NCBI GenBank assembly: GCA_947495685.1
Contig: CANLZY010000019.1
Coordinates: 1-64,000 of the forward strand
Direction of reading: 5' to 3'
Origin: an uncultured Tropicimonas sp.
GTDB taxonomy: Bacteria; Pseudomonadota; Alphaproteobacteria; Rhodobacterales; Rhodobacteraceae
Length of the DNA stretch: 64,000 nucleotides
Part shown: positions 51,883-60,408 of the stretch, in pieces
How the letters are laid out: every line of letters begins with the position of its first letter
Position numbering within the stretch: the stretch's first letter is position 1
Translations under genes and position numbers: made by a program
Notes under the pieces: generated by a model
Database searches by the model: none
Told to the model about the DNA's origin: nothing
Seen by the model: only the letters and a program-made list of their open reading frames with translations

Positions 51883-52502
51883 GGCAGGTGGATGATCTGG
51901 TCCAGGTGCCGTTCGGTGACCTGGAGCCGGGGCTTTTCGGCATCTGCGTCATCGAGAAACCGGATGGTCGGTGTGGCGGCATAGGCCGTCGGCAGTATCA
52001 TGCAGCGGACAAACCCCGTTCTGGGGTGATCGAGGCTCGCCATCGCCCGGACCGGCGTGGCAGCCGGTTCGAACCAGCTGTCGCCCGCACGCACATGCAT
52101 CTCGTGGTCATCCGAGGTCACGCGCAACGCCCCGTCCAGCAAGTGACGAATGCCGGCCCCCGCATGCACATGCCGCCAGGCGCATGCCCCGGGCGGAAAG
52201 GTGACCGTGTCCAGACGCAACAACGCCTGTTCCCCGTCGACCTCGACTTCCGCCGTCTTCAGCAGTCCGGCGGTGTCGACCGGAGCGGCGGTGAGCGCGA
52301 ACCTGAGCCAACGCGCAGGTGTCCCTCGCGCCTCGACACGGGACGCCCGGTCAAGGAACACACCGGTTCGCAGGTCCTGTTTCGCACCATTCACACTGAT
52401 GATGCCACGCATGGGCCACAGGGCGCCAAACAGGGCGTCAAATTCGTACGGTTCCCCGGGGTGTGCGTCTTCGCGCAGCAGCGACAGATGATAGGTCGGC
52501 AC
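51873..52502 (-). CDS. cupin-domain protein
   Basis: 209 aa. The C-terminal half shows a cupin core: FPPGACAWRHVHAGAGIRHLLDGALRV in pieces, with His-x-His at the metal site, then VRAGDSWFEPAATPVRA. The N-terminal half is poorly conserved. The start is a GTG 7 bases after GAGGAG; a TTG 24 bases upstream has no ribosome site. Metal-binding cupins are often dioxygenases, isomerases or regulators of ring-degradation pathways. Its position at the end of the catabolic island suggests a related role, but no substrate can be named. Confidence 0.7.
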   Translation of the reverse strand: MPTYHLSLLREDAHPGEPYEFDALFGALWPMRGIISVNGAKQDLRTGVFLDRASRVEARGTPARWLRFALTAAPVDTAGLLKTAEVEVDGEQALLRLDTVTFPPGACAWRHVHAGAGIRHLLDGALRVTSDDHEMHVRAGDSWFEPAATPVRAMASLDHPRTGFVRCMILPTAYAATPTIRFLDDADAEKPRLQVTERHLDQIIHLPQG

Positions 52503-52567
52503 GACGTCACTCCTCGAATGGGACAATCAACGAAAATTTACACGATGAAATCGATTGATCAACGATA

Positions 52568-53980
52568 ATGTCGATGTTTCTCAATTCTGACATTCGTTCA
52601 CGCCTGTTCTCCGGACTTCGGCCAAACGCCGCCCTGTTCGTAACCGCCTCCGCTGTCCTTTTGCACATGGTCTTCGGCTGGGATCTGGCTCTGATGATCG
52701 CCCGGGTCGGGTTCTGCTGGATGTGCCTGGCCGCGATGCCTCGGTTCGAGCTCCGGGAATGGGCCCTTGCGGTACTGTCTCTGGGCCTCGCACTCACGCT
52801 CGTTGTGCAGCCGGGCGGCATGGCGCGGCTGTTCTCGGCGCTTGATCTGGCGGCGTTCTTTGCAACATTCATCGTCTTGTTGACGCTGATCAAGGAAGCC
52901 GCCGAGCGCTCGCCGTCGGTCAAGGCGGTCGGGCATTTCCTGACCTCCCAACCTGCCGGGCGCCGGTTCTTCGCCACTGCGCTCGGCGGGCATACGCTGG
53001 GGGTCTTTCTGAACTTCGGGGCGGTCAGCCTGATCGCGCCACTGATCCAGAAGGGTGCCGAGGACAGCAGTGGACGGGTCGATCCGGATACCGAACGTCG
53101 CCAGCTCTCGGCGCTGTTGCGCGGGTTCTCGTGGTTCCTGCTCTGGGCGCCAACGTCGCTTGCCCAGGCTGTCTTGCTGATCCTGTTTCCGGGGGTCGAC
53201 TACGTGTATCTGGTGTCGATGGGGCTGCTGACCGCCGCCGTGATGATCGTGCTGGGCCGGGCGATGGACCGCTTCGAGTGGCGACATGCACCGCCGCTTC
53301 CGGTTGCGCCCGCCCCGGTTGTGCCAAAGCGGGCGTTCGCGGTCGTCGCCTCGGTCTGCGGATTGCTGATTGCCCTGACATTTTCGCTCAGCCTGACGGC
53401 CGGCTTCACCATCGCGCAATCGCTGATGATCGTCGCGCCAACCATCACCTGCGCCTGGTTCATCGCCGAGGGCGCGCCATTCAACGGATTGGGCGCGATT
53501 TCCCGGCGCACAAAGGCGTTCGGCGCGGTGCTGACGCTGGCCGCGCCGGCCCTGATCCGCACGGGTGTGACGCTCGGGTTGTCAGGATTCATTGGTCGGG
53601 CGGCGGCCTCGGTCCTGCCCACCGACCAGATCGCCCAGTGGCTCGATCTGTCCAGCGTGCCCACATGGCTGTTTCTGGCCGCGTTGCCGGTGATCATCAC
53701 CGCCGGCGGCCAGATCGCGCTCAGCCCGATCCTGATGGTCGTCTTCTTCGGAGAGCTTCTGGGGCAAATGCCTGCGCTGCCGGCCGACCCGACACTGATT
53801 GTCTATTCGTTGGCCTTTGGCTGGGCGCTCAGCATGTCAGCCTCGCCCAACGCGACGGCCACGTTGCTGATCTCGGCGACCTGCCGGATCCCGCCCCAGA
53901 CGCTGACGTGGAAATGGAACGGGGCCTATGCAGTGCTGTGCTACGCTGCCTTCCTCGGGATTATCGGCATCCTCGCATAG
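52568..53980 (+). CDS. polytopic membrane protein, ion-transporter-superfamily-like, function unknown
   Basis: 470 aa with about twelve hydrophobic segments arranged as two similar halves. The first half contains ALGGHTLGVFLNFGAVSLIAP and WFLLWAPTSLAQAVLL. The second contains AALPVIITAGGQIALSPILM and SMSASPNATATLLISA. Paired re-entrant-like hairpins of this kind occur in the ArsB/NhaD/DASS ion-transporter superfamily, so a secondary transporter is likely. It starts 65 bp past the cupin gene's divergent start. It may export or import a pathway metabolite; I do not recognise a named family. Confidence 0.6.
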   Translation: MSMFLNSDIRSRLFSGLRPNAALFVTASAVLLHMVFGWDLALMIARVGFCWMCLAAMPRFELREWALAVLSLGLALTLVVQPGGMARLFSALDLAAFFATFIVLLTLIKEAAERSPSVKAVGHFLTSQPAGRRFFATALGGHTLGVFLNFGAVSLIAPLIQKGAEDSSGRVDPDTERRQLSALLRGFSWFLLWAPTSLAQAVLLILFPGVDYVYLVSMGLLTAAVMIVLGRAMDRFEWRHAPPLPVAPAPVVPKRAFAVVASVCGLLIALTFSLSLTAGFTIAQSLMIVAPTITCAWFIAEGAPFNGLGAISRRTKAFGAVLTLAAPALIRTGVTLGLSGFIGRAAASVLPTDQIAQWLDLSSVPTWLFLAALPVIITAGGQIALSPILMVVFFGELLGQMPALPADPTLIVYSLAFGWALSMSASPNATATLLISATCRIPPQTLTWKWNGAYAVLCYAAFLGIIGILA

Positions 53981-54018
53981 CGCCTCAGGGCCGGTTCCGA
54001 GACAAGCTCCGGCCGGCG

Positions 54019-54330
54019 CTAACCCGTGGTCACGACTTCCTGAACGACGCCGTCGTTGCTCGAAATGCATCTCCACGGCGACGCTGCCCCGGGCACATCC
54101 ACCATGACAACGGTCCCGGCCTCGGACGGCGACACCGACAGCATCGAGACATCGCCAGTCCCGGCCTTGTTGGCCACCGCCTGCAGGCAGTTGGCTTCGG
54201 CGGCGCTGGCCGGACGGTCCGGGTCGGTCGGCACCGTGAACTGTGGGGCCTCTGTTGTGCCCATGCAGCCCGACAGGGTCGCGGCGGACAGCAGCGTTGC
54301 CGTGGCAAGGAAAAAGTGTCTTGAAATCAT
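54019..54330 (-). CDS. small lipoprotein of unknown function
   Basis: 103 aa. The signal peptide ends in the lipobox LSGC (residues about 18-21, Cys as lipidated residue), so the protein is membrane-anchored. The mature part starts MGTTEAPQFTVPTDP and contains two further Cys (ANCLQAV and WRCISS), likely a disulfide. GAGGAG lies 8 bases before the ATG of MISRHFF, which fixes the start; the longer open frame is not used. It stands alone between the ion-transporter-like gene (convergent) and ctlX. The compact domain resembles small periplasmic lipoproteins common in Rhodobacteraceae, without a known role. Confidence 0.8.
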   Translation of the reverse strand: MISRHFFLATATLLSAATLSGCMGTTEAPQFTVPTDPDRPASAAEANCLQAVANKAGTGDVSMLSVSPSEAGTVVMVDVPGAASPWRCISSNDGVVQEVVTTG

Positions 54331-54476
54331 TTTGGGTCTCCTCGTGCAGTACTCTGCCACCCTGCGCGATCCGCCGCGACAGAGCAAAAGAAAACCGAAG
54401 GTACGGCGTTCCCACAGCCATATCGCGGATGACGCATCTGCGCCGATCACCGCGACAGGGCAAGGTCAGCTCGCCA

Positions 54477-55427
54477 TCAACGCCGCGACAGGTGCACGCC
54501 CGCCAGCATGCAGCGCACCGACCCGCCCGCCATCTCGATCGTCGGCACGTCGAGCGGAAGCGGCATCGCGCTGTGATTGATGCTGGCGATCTGTTCGGCG
54601 CTCAGAGCCGCCAACGCCCGTGACGAGAGCGCCAGGACACGCCCCGCCCCGCCCTGCAACTCGATGGCATTGCCGGCGAACTCGGCGATCTGCGCGTTGC
54701 TCAACGCAATGACATCGCGCCCGGATTCCTCGAACCGCCGCACGATATGCGCACGCCGCGCGGTGTCGGCGATCATGTCCAGCCCGATCAGCACGAAATC
54801 GGTGGCGATGCACATCAACACGTTGGTGTGATAGACCGGCGTCCCGTTGGCGTCGTGGGCGTCAAAGACCATCGGCTCATAGTGGAACTGCGCACAGAAC
54901 CGCTCCAGCGCGATCGGATCGGCCCGGTTGGAGCGCACGACATAGGCAACCCGGTCGATGTGATCGAGCACCATGGCGCCCGTTCCCTCCAGGAACAGCC
55001 CGTCGGGCTCCAAGCCTGAATAATCCACCACATCCTGCACCCGGTACTCGGCCTTCAGCATCTCGATCACATCGTTTCGGCGTTCCGCCCGGCGCGAGGG
55101 CGCAAACATCGGATAGAGCGCGACGTGGCCGCCGGGATGGGTCGAAAACCAGTTGTTGGGAAACACCGAATCCGGCGTCAGGGTGCTGGTGTCGTCAAAG
55201 ATATGGGTCCGGACTCCGACGCCGCTCAGGACCTCCGCCGCACGGCTCACCTCGGCGTGAGCGGCCCGGGCCACCTCCGTTCGGTCCAGATGCCCGGCAT
55301 CCCGTTGAAAAGCGTTGTCCTCGGCGGTCTCGCTGTTCGAGGTGAAATGCTGCGGCCGGATCATGATCACGCCCGCCGGTGCCTGCACGCTGCGCCGGGC
55401 CAGCGGTTTGGCGATCAGCAGCGTCAT
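54477..55427 (-). CDS. ctlX: CtlX-type amidinotransferase/deiminase-superfamily hydrolase
   Basis: 316 aa. The pentein (arginine-deiminase-like) fold has VIMIRPQHFTSN, the FPNNWFSTHPGG substrate loop, LFLEGTGAMVLDH with the catalytic Glu/Asp region, the His of GTPVYHTNVLMCI and the terminal nucleophile Cys in GGSVRCMLAGVHL. This pattern fits the citrulline-utilisation hydrolase CtlX, which releases ornithine from citrulline. It overlaps the ornithine cyclodeaminase gene by 4 bp (ATGA), so citrulline to ornithine to proline is a coherent two-step route. The longer frame upstream is an artefact inside ocd. Confidence 0.85.
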   Translation of the reverse strand: MTLLIAKPLARRSVQAPAGVIMIRPQHFTSNSETAEDNAFQRDAGHLDRTEVARAAHAEVSRAAEVLSGVGVRTHIFDDTSTLTPDSVFPNNWFSTHPGGHVALYPMFAPSRRAERRNDVIEMLKAEYRVQDVVDYSGLEPDGLFLEGTGAMVLDHIDRVAYVVRSNRADPIALERFCAQFHYEPMVFDAHDANGTPVYHTNVLMCIATDFVLIGLDMIADTARRAHIVRRFEESGRDVIALSNAQIAEFAGNAIELQGGAGRVLALSSRALAALSAEQIASINHSAMPLPLDVPTIEMAGGSVRCMLAGVHLSRR

Positions 55428-56482
55428 CGCTCTGCGCCAGCCCGCAGTATCATGCCGAACAGGTCGCGCGGCTCGTCCGGATCGGCGATCATGTCGAGGG
55501 TCTGGAACCGGCCGGTGCGTTCCAACTGGTCGCGCAGATAGCGCAGCGCCGAGAAATCCTCGATGGCAAAGCCGACGGAGTCGAACAGCGTCACCTGCCG
55601 GGCCGAGGTCCGGCCGGACGCACTCCCGGTGATGACCTCCCACAGCTCCGTGACAGGGTGATCGGGGTCCAGCTGCTGGATTTCGCCCTCGATGCGGGTC
55701 TGGGGCGGAAACTCCACGAAGATGTCGGAGCGCAACAGGATATCGCGGTGCAACTCGGTCTTGCCCGGGCAGTCGCCGCCGATCGCGTTGATGTGCACAC
55801 CGCTGCCGACCATGTTGTCGGTCAGGATCGTCGCGCATTGCTTGTCCGCCGTGACGGTCGTGATGATATCGGCGCCCTCGACGGCCTCCTCCGCCGACGC
55901 GCATTGCACGATCTCGAACCCGCGCCCGGCCAGATTGGTTGCACATTTGCGGGTGGCGACCGGATCGATGTCGTACAGGCGCAATGTCCTGATACCCAGG
56001 ATCGTCCCGAAGGCAAGCGCCTGGAACTCCGACTGGGCACCATTGCCGATGATCGCCATCGTCTGTGATCCGGCGGGGGCCAGATGCCGCGCGGCCACGG
56101 CCGACATCGCCGCCGTGCGAAGGGCCGTCAGGATCGTCATTTCGGAAATCAGCACCGGATAGCCCGAATTCACATCCGCCAGCACCCCAAAGGCAGTGAC
56201 CGTCTGCAGACCCTCCTTCATGTTCTTGGGGTGGCCGTTGACGTATTTGAACGCATATTCCGTGCCATCAGATGTCGGCATCAGTTCGATCACCCCGTCC
56301 GGCGAATGCGCGGCGATACGCGGCGTCTTGTCGAACAGCTCCCAGCGGGCGAAATCCGTTTCGATATACCCTGCGATCCCGGCCAGGACGGTCTCCACCC
56401 CGATATCGAGCACGATATTCATCATGTCGTCGACCGAGACAAACGGGACAAGGTTGAGGGTCTGCGCGGAATCGAAGGACAT
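55424..56482 (-). CDS. ocd: ornithine cyclodeaminase
   Basis: 352 aa, normal for the family. It shows FVSVDDMMNIVLDIG, the substrate-binding KYVNGHPKNMKEGLQTVTAFG in pieces, the NAD fold MAIIGNGAQSEFQALAF, and the catalytic Asp in NAIGGDCPGKTELHRDI. It converts ornithine to proline and ammonia in an NAD-dependent internal redox reaction. The ATG of MSFDSAQT is preferred, with GAAAGG before it. It diverges from the Lrp-type gene across an operator array and is upstream of ctlX. Confidence 0.92.
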   Translation of the reverse strand: MSFDSAQTLNLVPFVSVDDMMNIVLDIGVETVLAGIAGYIETDFARWELFDKTPRIAAHSPDGVIELMPTSDGTEYAFKYVNGHPKNMKEGLQTVTAFGVLADVNSGYPVLISEMTILTALRTAAMSAVAARHLAPAGSQTMAIIGNGAQSEFQALAFGTILGIRTLRLYDIDPVATRKCATNLAGRGFEIVQCASAEEAVEGADIITTVTADKQCATILTDNMVGSGVHINAIGGDCPGKTELHRDILLRSDIFVEFPPQTRIEGEIQQLDPDHPVTELWEVITGSASGRTSARQVTLFDSVGFAIEDFSALRYLRDQLERTGRFQTLDMIADPDEPRDLFGMILRAGAER

Positions 56483-56555
56483 GCACGGGGCCTTTCGCTG
56501 GAGGTCAGAGCCGCTCAAGGGACGGCGAAGCCTCAATCTACCCCGCAAGGCGTCT

Positions 56556-56629
56556 TGCCAAAATGGCAGAACCATATAAAATCTGGTACCAATATTGACA
56601 ATATGTCAGATCAAATTGACAATATGGCA
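56556..56629. promoter_or_regulatory. three-palindrome operator array for the Lrp-type regulator
   Basis: Three 13-bp palindromes share the plan TG-N-CA-N3-TG-N-CA: TGCCAAAATGGCA (56556-56568), TGACAATATGTCA (56596-56608) and TGACAATATGGCA (56617-56629). Their centres lie 40 and 21 bp apart. The last two are within repeats of ATTGACAATATG exactly 21 bp apart. The array fills the gap between ocd and the Lrp-type gene and ends 7 bp before that gene's ATG, so it probably controls both and represses the regulator itself. Confidence 0.7.
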
Positions 56630-56636
56630 GGTTCAG

Positions 56637-57083
56637 ATGGCAAACCCGATCGACACCAAACACATTCTGGACCCGTTGGACCGCGAACTGGTCGGGATCT
56701 TGCGTAAGGACGGTCGGGCGCCGCTGTCGAAACTGGCCGAGATCCTAGGCGTGTCGCGGGGCACGGTGCAGAACCGGCTCGACCGGATGCTGGCCTCGGG
56801 CGCATTGCTGGGGTTCACGGTGCGGGTTCGGGAAGATTACGACACCGACAGCATTCGCGCCGTGATGATGATCGAGGTTGTCGGCAAGTCCACCTCCGAG
56901 GTCGTCCGTCGCCTGCGTGGCTTTCCAGAATTGCAGAAACTGCACACGACAAACGGCAACTGGGACCTCGTGGCCGAGATCCAGACCGCATCCCTGGCGG
57001 ATTTCGACCGCATCCTGCGCGAGGTCCGGGCCACCGACGGCGTGTTGAACAGCGAAACCAGCCTGCTGTTGACCAGCGTCTGA
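56637..57083 (+). CDS. Lrp/AsnC-family transcriptional regulator
   Basis: 148 aa. The N-terminal helix-turn-helix (LDRELVGILRKDGRAPLSKLAEILGVSRGTVQNRLDRM in pieces) is followed by an RAM ligand domain (IRAVMMIEVVGKSTSEVVRRL, LHTTNGNWDLVAEI, VLNSETSLLL). Such regulators form octamers and bind arrays of short palindromes. The ATG of MANPIDTKH is chosen because AGG stands before it and the upstream part of the frame lies in the operator array. Divergent from ocd-ctlX, it is the likely local regulator of citrulline/ornithine use, with an amino acid as effector. Confidence 0.9.
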   Translation: MANPIDTKHILDPLDRELVGILRKDGRAPLSKLAEILGVSRGTVQNRLDRMLASGALLGFTVRVREDYDTDSIRAVMMIEVVGKSTSEVVRRLRGFPELQKLHTTNGNWDLVAEIQTASLADFDRILREVRATDGVLNSETSLLLTSV

Positions 57084-57193
57084 CCTGCGGGACTGCAACA
57101 ATCGCCTGTCGCGGCATTTCCCTCTCCCTGCCGCTTTCTGTCCGCATTACGCAGAGACAGTGGTGTTAACCAACACCTCGAACAGGCGACCCC

Positions 57194-58045
57194 ATGCCCC
57201 TGCCCCGTCAAATCACTGCGTCCCTGCTGTATGAACGCCCCGCGCCGCTGGAAGCGGAGGCGCTGCGCCTTGCGCTCAACGGGTCACTCGAACACACCGG
57301 AATGCGGTTCGAGCTCGGCGAGTATCGGCTCAACCCGATGTTGCGGGCCGAGGGGATACACATCGTGCTGCGTCAGCGCGCCCTGCCAATGCCGACCACC
57401 CGGCTGGCACCGGCGCTCAGGTCCGGGTTGTCGGCGATGTTGGGGGACGACATCGAGGGGCTGGTCGCCCGCCACCGTGCCGCCGTGACATTGACCATCG
57501 GTCTGGGCGATGATCCCGACAGCGCGGCGCCGGCGCTGGATCGACGCGCCCACCATGACTTCATCGACCGGCTGCTTCTGGCGGGCCATCTGGCGACGAC
57601 CCATCTGGCGCGCACCACCGATCCGCTTGCGATCCACTGGGGCCAGTCCGACCAGTTGTTCCCGCGTGACCGGTTCTGCGCGATGGGCGAGATGCGGTTC
57701 CCCTTGCCGCTGTACCTGCACCCGATGCCCGGGCTCCGGCAGGATGGCGACGCGCGCCTGCTGGAACTGGACATCAAGGGGGCCGAGCACCTTATCGATT
57801 GCCCGCTGCGAACCGAGGCCGCGCCGGTCGCCTTCGACTGGATGATGGCGCGGGTCTATGCCTTTGTGGCCCATATTCGCAGCCGGCCCGGCCTGCCCGC
57901 CCACGGCAGCGCCTTCAGCCTGACCGGGGAGGAACGTATCGTCGTGACCCTCGACCCGGACGGGGCGCTGGTACTGCGCGTGGACGGTCCTCGCAGGCAG
58001 TCCCCAGCCCCCACGCGGGGGCGCATGTTCGGCAAGGCCGCCTGA
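57194..58045 (+). CDS. conserved-type hypothetical protein
   Basis: 283 aa, soluble, no signal peptide and no transmembrane segment. It begins MPLPRQITASLLYERPAPLEAEAL and has short ordered blocks (RRAHHDFIDRLLLAGHLATTHLA, AIHWGQSDQLFPRDRF). I do not recognise a domain. A 16-base dyad GGTGTT-AACC-AACACC (57162-57177) lies just upstream and could be an operator. It converges with the DUF3445 gene, 1 bp from stop to stop. The full-length frame, normal codon use and start position support it as a real gene. Confidence 0.6.
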   Translation: MPLPRQITASLLYERPAPLEAEALRLALNGSLEHTGMRFELGEYRLNPMLRAEGIHIVLRQRALPMPTTRLAPALRSGLSAMLGDDIEGLVARHRAAVTLTIGLGDDPDSAAPALDRRAHHDFIDRLLLAGHLATTHLARTTDPLAIHWGQSDQLFPRDRFCAMGEMRFPLPLYLHPMPGLRQDGDARLLELDIKGAEHLIDCPLRTEAAPVAFDWMMARVYAFVAHIRSRPGLPAHGSAFSLTGEERIVVTLDPDGALVLRVDGPRRQSPAPTRGRMFGKAA

Positions 58046-58046
58046 C

Positions 58047-58841
58047 CTAAGCCACCAGCGCCGCGACGTCGTCGGCGCTCAGATCCTGCCGCCGCATCAG
58101 TATCGTGTGGATCGAGAACGCCACCGCGCCGGTCCCGGGCAGCCGCACCAGGCACTGCCGTTCTGACCTGAAGTAGGGCGCATCAGGCCCGCCCACTGGG
58201 CGTGGGTCATGCTCCGGGCGCGGTTGGAACAACGCCGGTGCATCGTAAAACAGCGCGTTGCACCGTTGCAGCGGCCGCCCCGGCTGAATGCCATCCAGCA
58301 GGCGCTGGACCCGACGGGCCAGATCCCCCGCATAGACATCGACCGGAACATGGATCGCCAGCATCGGCCGACCGATCTTTTCCGCCAGCGTCCAGCTTGC
58401 CGGAAAGCACAGCAGTGCCGCGGCCAACAGATGTTCGTCGCCGCCGTCCGGTTTCTGCAGCAGGCACAGATCCTCCTGTACCAGCCGTCCGAGCGTCATC
58501 AACGGGTTGCCTCGGTCCAGATCGACGAACCGCCCGTCGGGGCACAGCATACGATCCCCCTGTCGCTTGAACCCGTCGGCGTCGCGCAACTGGTCGAGCA
58601 CCAGGTCGAACAATTCTTGCGCCGAGGCCTCCGCCCCGGGCGGCAGCGCGTGAACCCGGTCCGGGCACGTACCCAGCAGGCGCTCCTTTTCGGCCATTTG
58701 AGCCGCGTAGCTGTCCAGTTGCCATAGCCAGTCAGCCATCTCGATCGGCGCGATGCCCGGCAATCTGTGTGCGCGCGGCAGCCGCCAGGGCGGATTGGGC
58801 ACGTGACGAGTCAGGATCGGGGTATGGACAGCTTCGGGCAT
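58047..58841 (-). CDS. DUF3445 / heme-dependent oxidative N-demethylase alpha-subunit-like protein
   Basis: 264 aa. The stretch PPWRLPRAHRLPGIAPIEMADWL, the QEDLCLLQKPDG segment, ALLCFPASWTLAEKIGRPMLAIHVPV in pieces and CNALFYDAPALFQPRP correspond to the DUF3445 family, whose characterised relative is the heme subunit of an oxidative dimethylamine demethylase. The start is uncertain: I use the ATG of MPEAVHTP, while an ATG 84 bases earlier has GAGGG directly before it. None of the other demethylase subunits is adjacent. Confidence 0.7.
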   Translation of the reverse strand: MPEAVHTPILTRHVPNPPWRLPRAHRLPGIAPIEMADWLWQLDSYAAQMAEKERLLGTCPDRVHALPPGAEASAQELFDLVLDQLRDADGFKRQGDRMLCPDGRFVDLDRGNPLMTLGRLVQEDLCLLQKPDGGDEHLLAAALLCFPASWTLAEKIGRPMLAIHVPVDVYAGDLARRVQRLLDGIQPGRPLQRCNALFYDAPALFQPRPEHDPRPVGGPDAPYFRSERQCLVRLPGTGAVAFSIHTILMRRQDLSADDVAALVA

Positions 58842-59058
58842 GGGCGCATGCTGCGCCGAAATACGGGAACGAAACAGGGCGGCATGACGCCGCCCCCGGT
58901 GGTTGGATTCCGGTCGCAGGAACATCCCTCGGACCTTTCCGACATCCGTGATTGGGGTGACGGCCTGTCACCTTGGCGTGACCGGACTGACATAGGGGTT
59001 GGTCCCGGGCGTCGGCGGCTCCACTCTTGGACGAGCACACGATTCCAAAGGGACCGTC

Positions 59059-60267
59059 ATGGAACGCATAACATTCGCCGGCGCGGACGGCCACATGCTG
59101 GCCGCCCGTCTGGACGCGCCCGAGGGCCCGCACCTTGCCACTGCAATCTTCGCGCATTGCTTTTCCTGCTCCAAGGATATCGCGGCCGCCCGCAGGATCG
59201 CCCAACGGCTGGCGAGCATGGGGATCGCCGTTCTGCGGTTCGATTTCACCGGGCTGGGTCACTCGCAGGGAGAGTTCGAGAACACCACCTTTTCCTCCAA
59301 CGTCGGCGACCTGACGGCAGCGGCGGCCTATCTGACCGAACGCGGCATGCCGCCAGGGCTGATGATCGGGCATTCGTTGGGCGGGGCTGCCGTATTGCGC
59401 GCCGCGGGCGAGATCGACAGCCTGAAGGCGGTGGTCACCATCGGTGCCCCGTTCGAGCCGGGTCATGTGACCCATGCCTTTGCCGATGCCCTGCCCCGGA
59501 TCGAGGCGGACGGTGCGGCGGCCGTGGATCTCGGCGGGCGACCGTTCCGGATCGGGCAGGACTTCGTGAAGGATGTCCTGCAGGCGGACCTTGCGCCCTA
59601 TGTTGCCAATCTGCGCAAGGCGCTGCTGGTGCTGCATGCACCGCAAGACACCGTCGTCGGGATCGAGAATGCGACCCGGATCTTCCTTGCCGCGCGCCAT
59701 CCCAAGAGCTTTGTCACGTTGGACGATGCCGATCACCTGATCTCGCGCGCGGTCGATGCCGAATACACCGCCGAGGTCATCGCGGCATGGGCGGGCAAAT
59801 ACCTGGTTCTGCGTCCCCCCGCGCCCCCGCCAGGCGCCCCCGAGGGCGTGGTGCGCAGTTCGGAGGCCGATGCGGACGGGTTTCTGCAGGACATCAATGC
59901 CGGTCCGTATCATCACACCCTGGCGGACGAACCGCTTGCCTATGGCGGCACCGATCGAGGCATGTCGCCCTACGGTTTCCTGGCCGCCGCGCTCGCGGCC
60001 TGCACCTCGATGACAATCCGGATGTACGCGCGGCGCAAGGGCTGGCCGCTGGTCCATGTTCAGGTGGACGTGACACACAACAAGGTGCACGCACAAGACA
60101 GCGATCTGACCGGCCCCAACCGCATCGACCAGTTTCACCGGATCGTGCACCTGGAGGGTGCGCTTGACGACAGCCAACGCACCCGATTGCTGGAAATCGC
60201 TGACCGTTGCCCGGTGCACAAGACACTGGAAGCAAGCGCGCAGGTAAAGACCGAACTGGCGACCTGA
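59059..60267 (+). CDS. alpha/beta-hydrolase and OsmC-domain fusion protein
   Basis: 402 aa. Residues 1 to about 255 form an alpha/beta hydrolase with TAIFAHCFSCSKDIAAARRIA, FDFTGLGHSQGEF, the nucleophile elbow MIGHSLGGAAVL and the late His in DDADHLISR. Residues about 265-402 form an OsmC-like domain (LADEPLAYGGTDRGMSPYGFLAAALAACTSMTIRMYA in pieces) with Cys in ALAACTSM and in IADRCPVHKTLE. This fusion is a known architecture. The second domain may detoxify peroxides and the first cleave esters; the substrate is unknown. The start fits an AAAGGGACC site before ATG. Confidence 0.83.
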   Translation: MERITFAGADGHMLAARLDAPEGPHLATAIFAHCFSCSKDIAAARRIAQRLASMGIAVLRFDFTGLGHSQGEFENTTFSSNVGDLTAAAAYLTERGMPPGLMIGHSLGGAAVLRAAGEIDSLKAVVTIGAPFEPGHVTHAFADALPRIEADGAAAVDLGGRPFRIGQDFVKDVLQADLAPYVANLRKALLVLHAPQDTVVGIENATRIFLAARHPKSFVTLDDADHLISRAVDAEYTAEVIAAWAGKYLVLRPPAPPPGAPEGVVRSSEADADGFLQDINAGPYHHTLADEPLAYGGTDRGMSPYGFLAAALAACTSMTIRMYARRKGWPLVHVQVDVTHNKVHAQDSDLTGPNRIDQFHRIVHLEGALDDSQRTRLLEIADRCPVHKTLEASAQVKTELAT

Positions 60268-60408
60268 CCACGGCGAACCCTGCATCTCCGACCGGCCCGG
60301 CACACCTGCGACGGCGTAGCCATGCCGAGCCGCCCCGGGCCCGGTTGCATCGGCTGGACATCCCGGTCAAGCAGCGCCAGTGTTCGCCAAACCAGTCAGG
60401 AGACCCCG

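Noticed and set aside
52503-52526. TTG start 24 bases upstream for the cupin gene
   Set aside because: GAGGAG is placed correctly for the GTG at 52502 and lies inside the longer reading.
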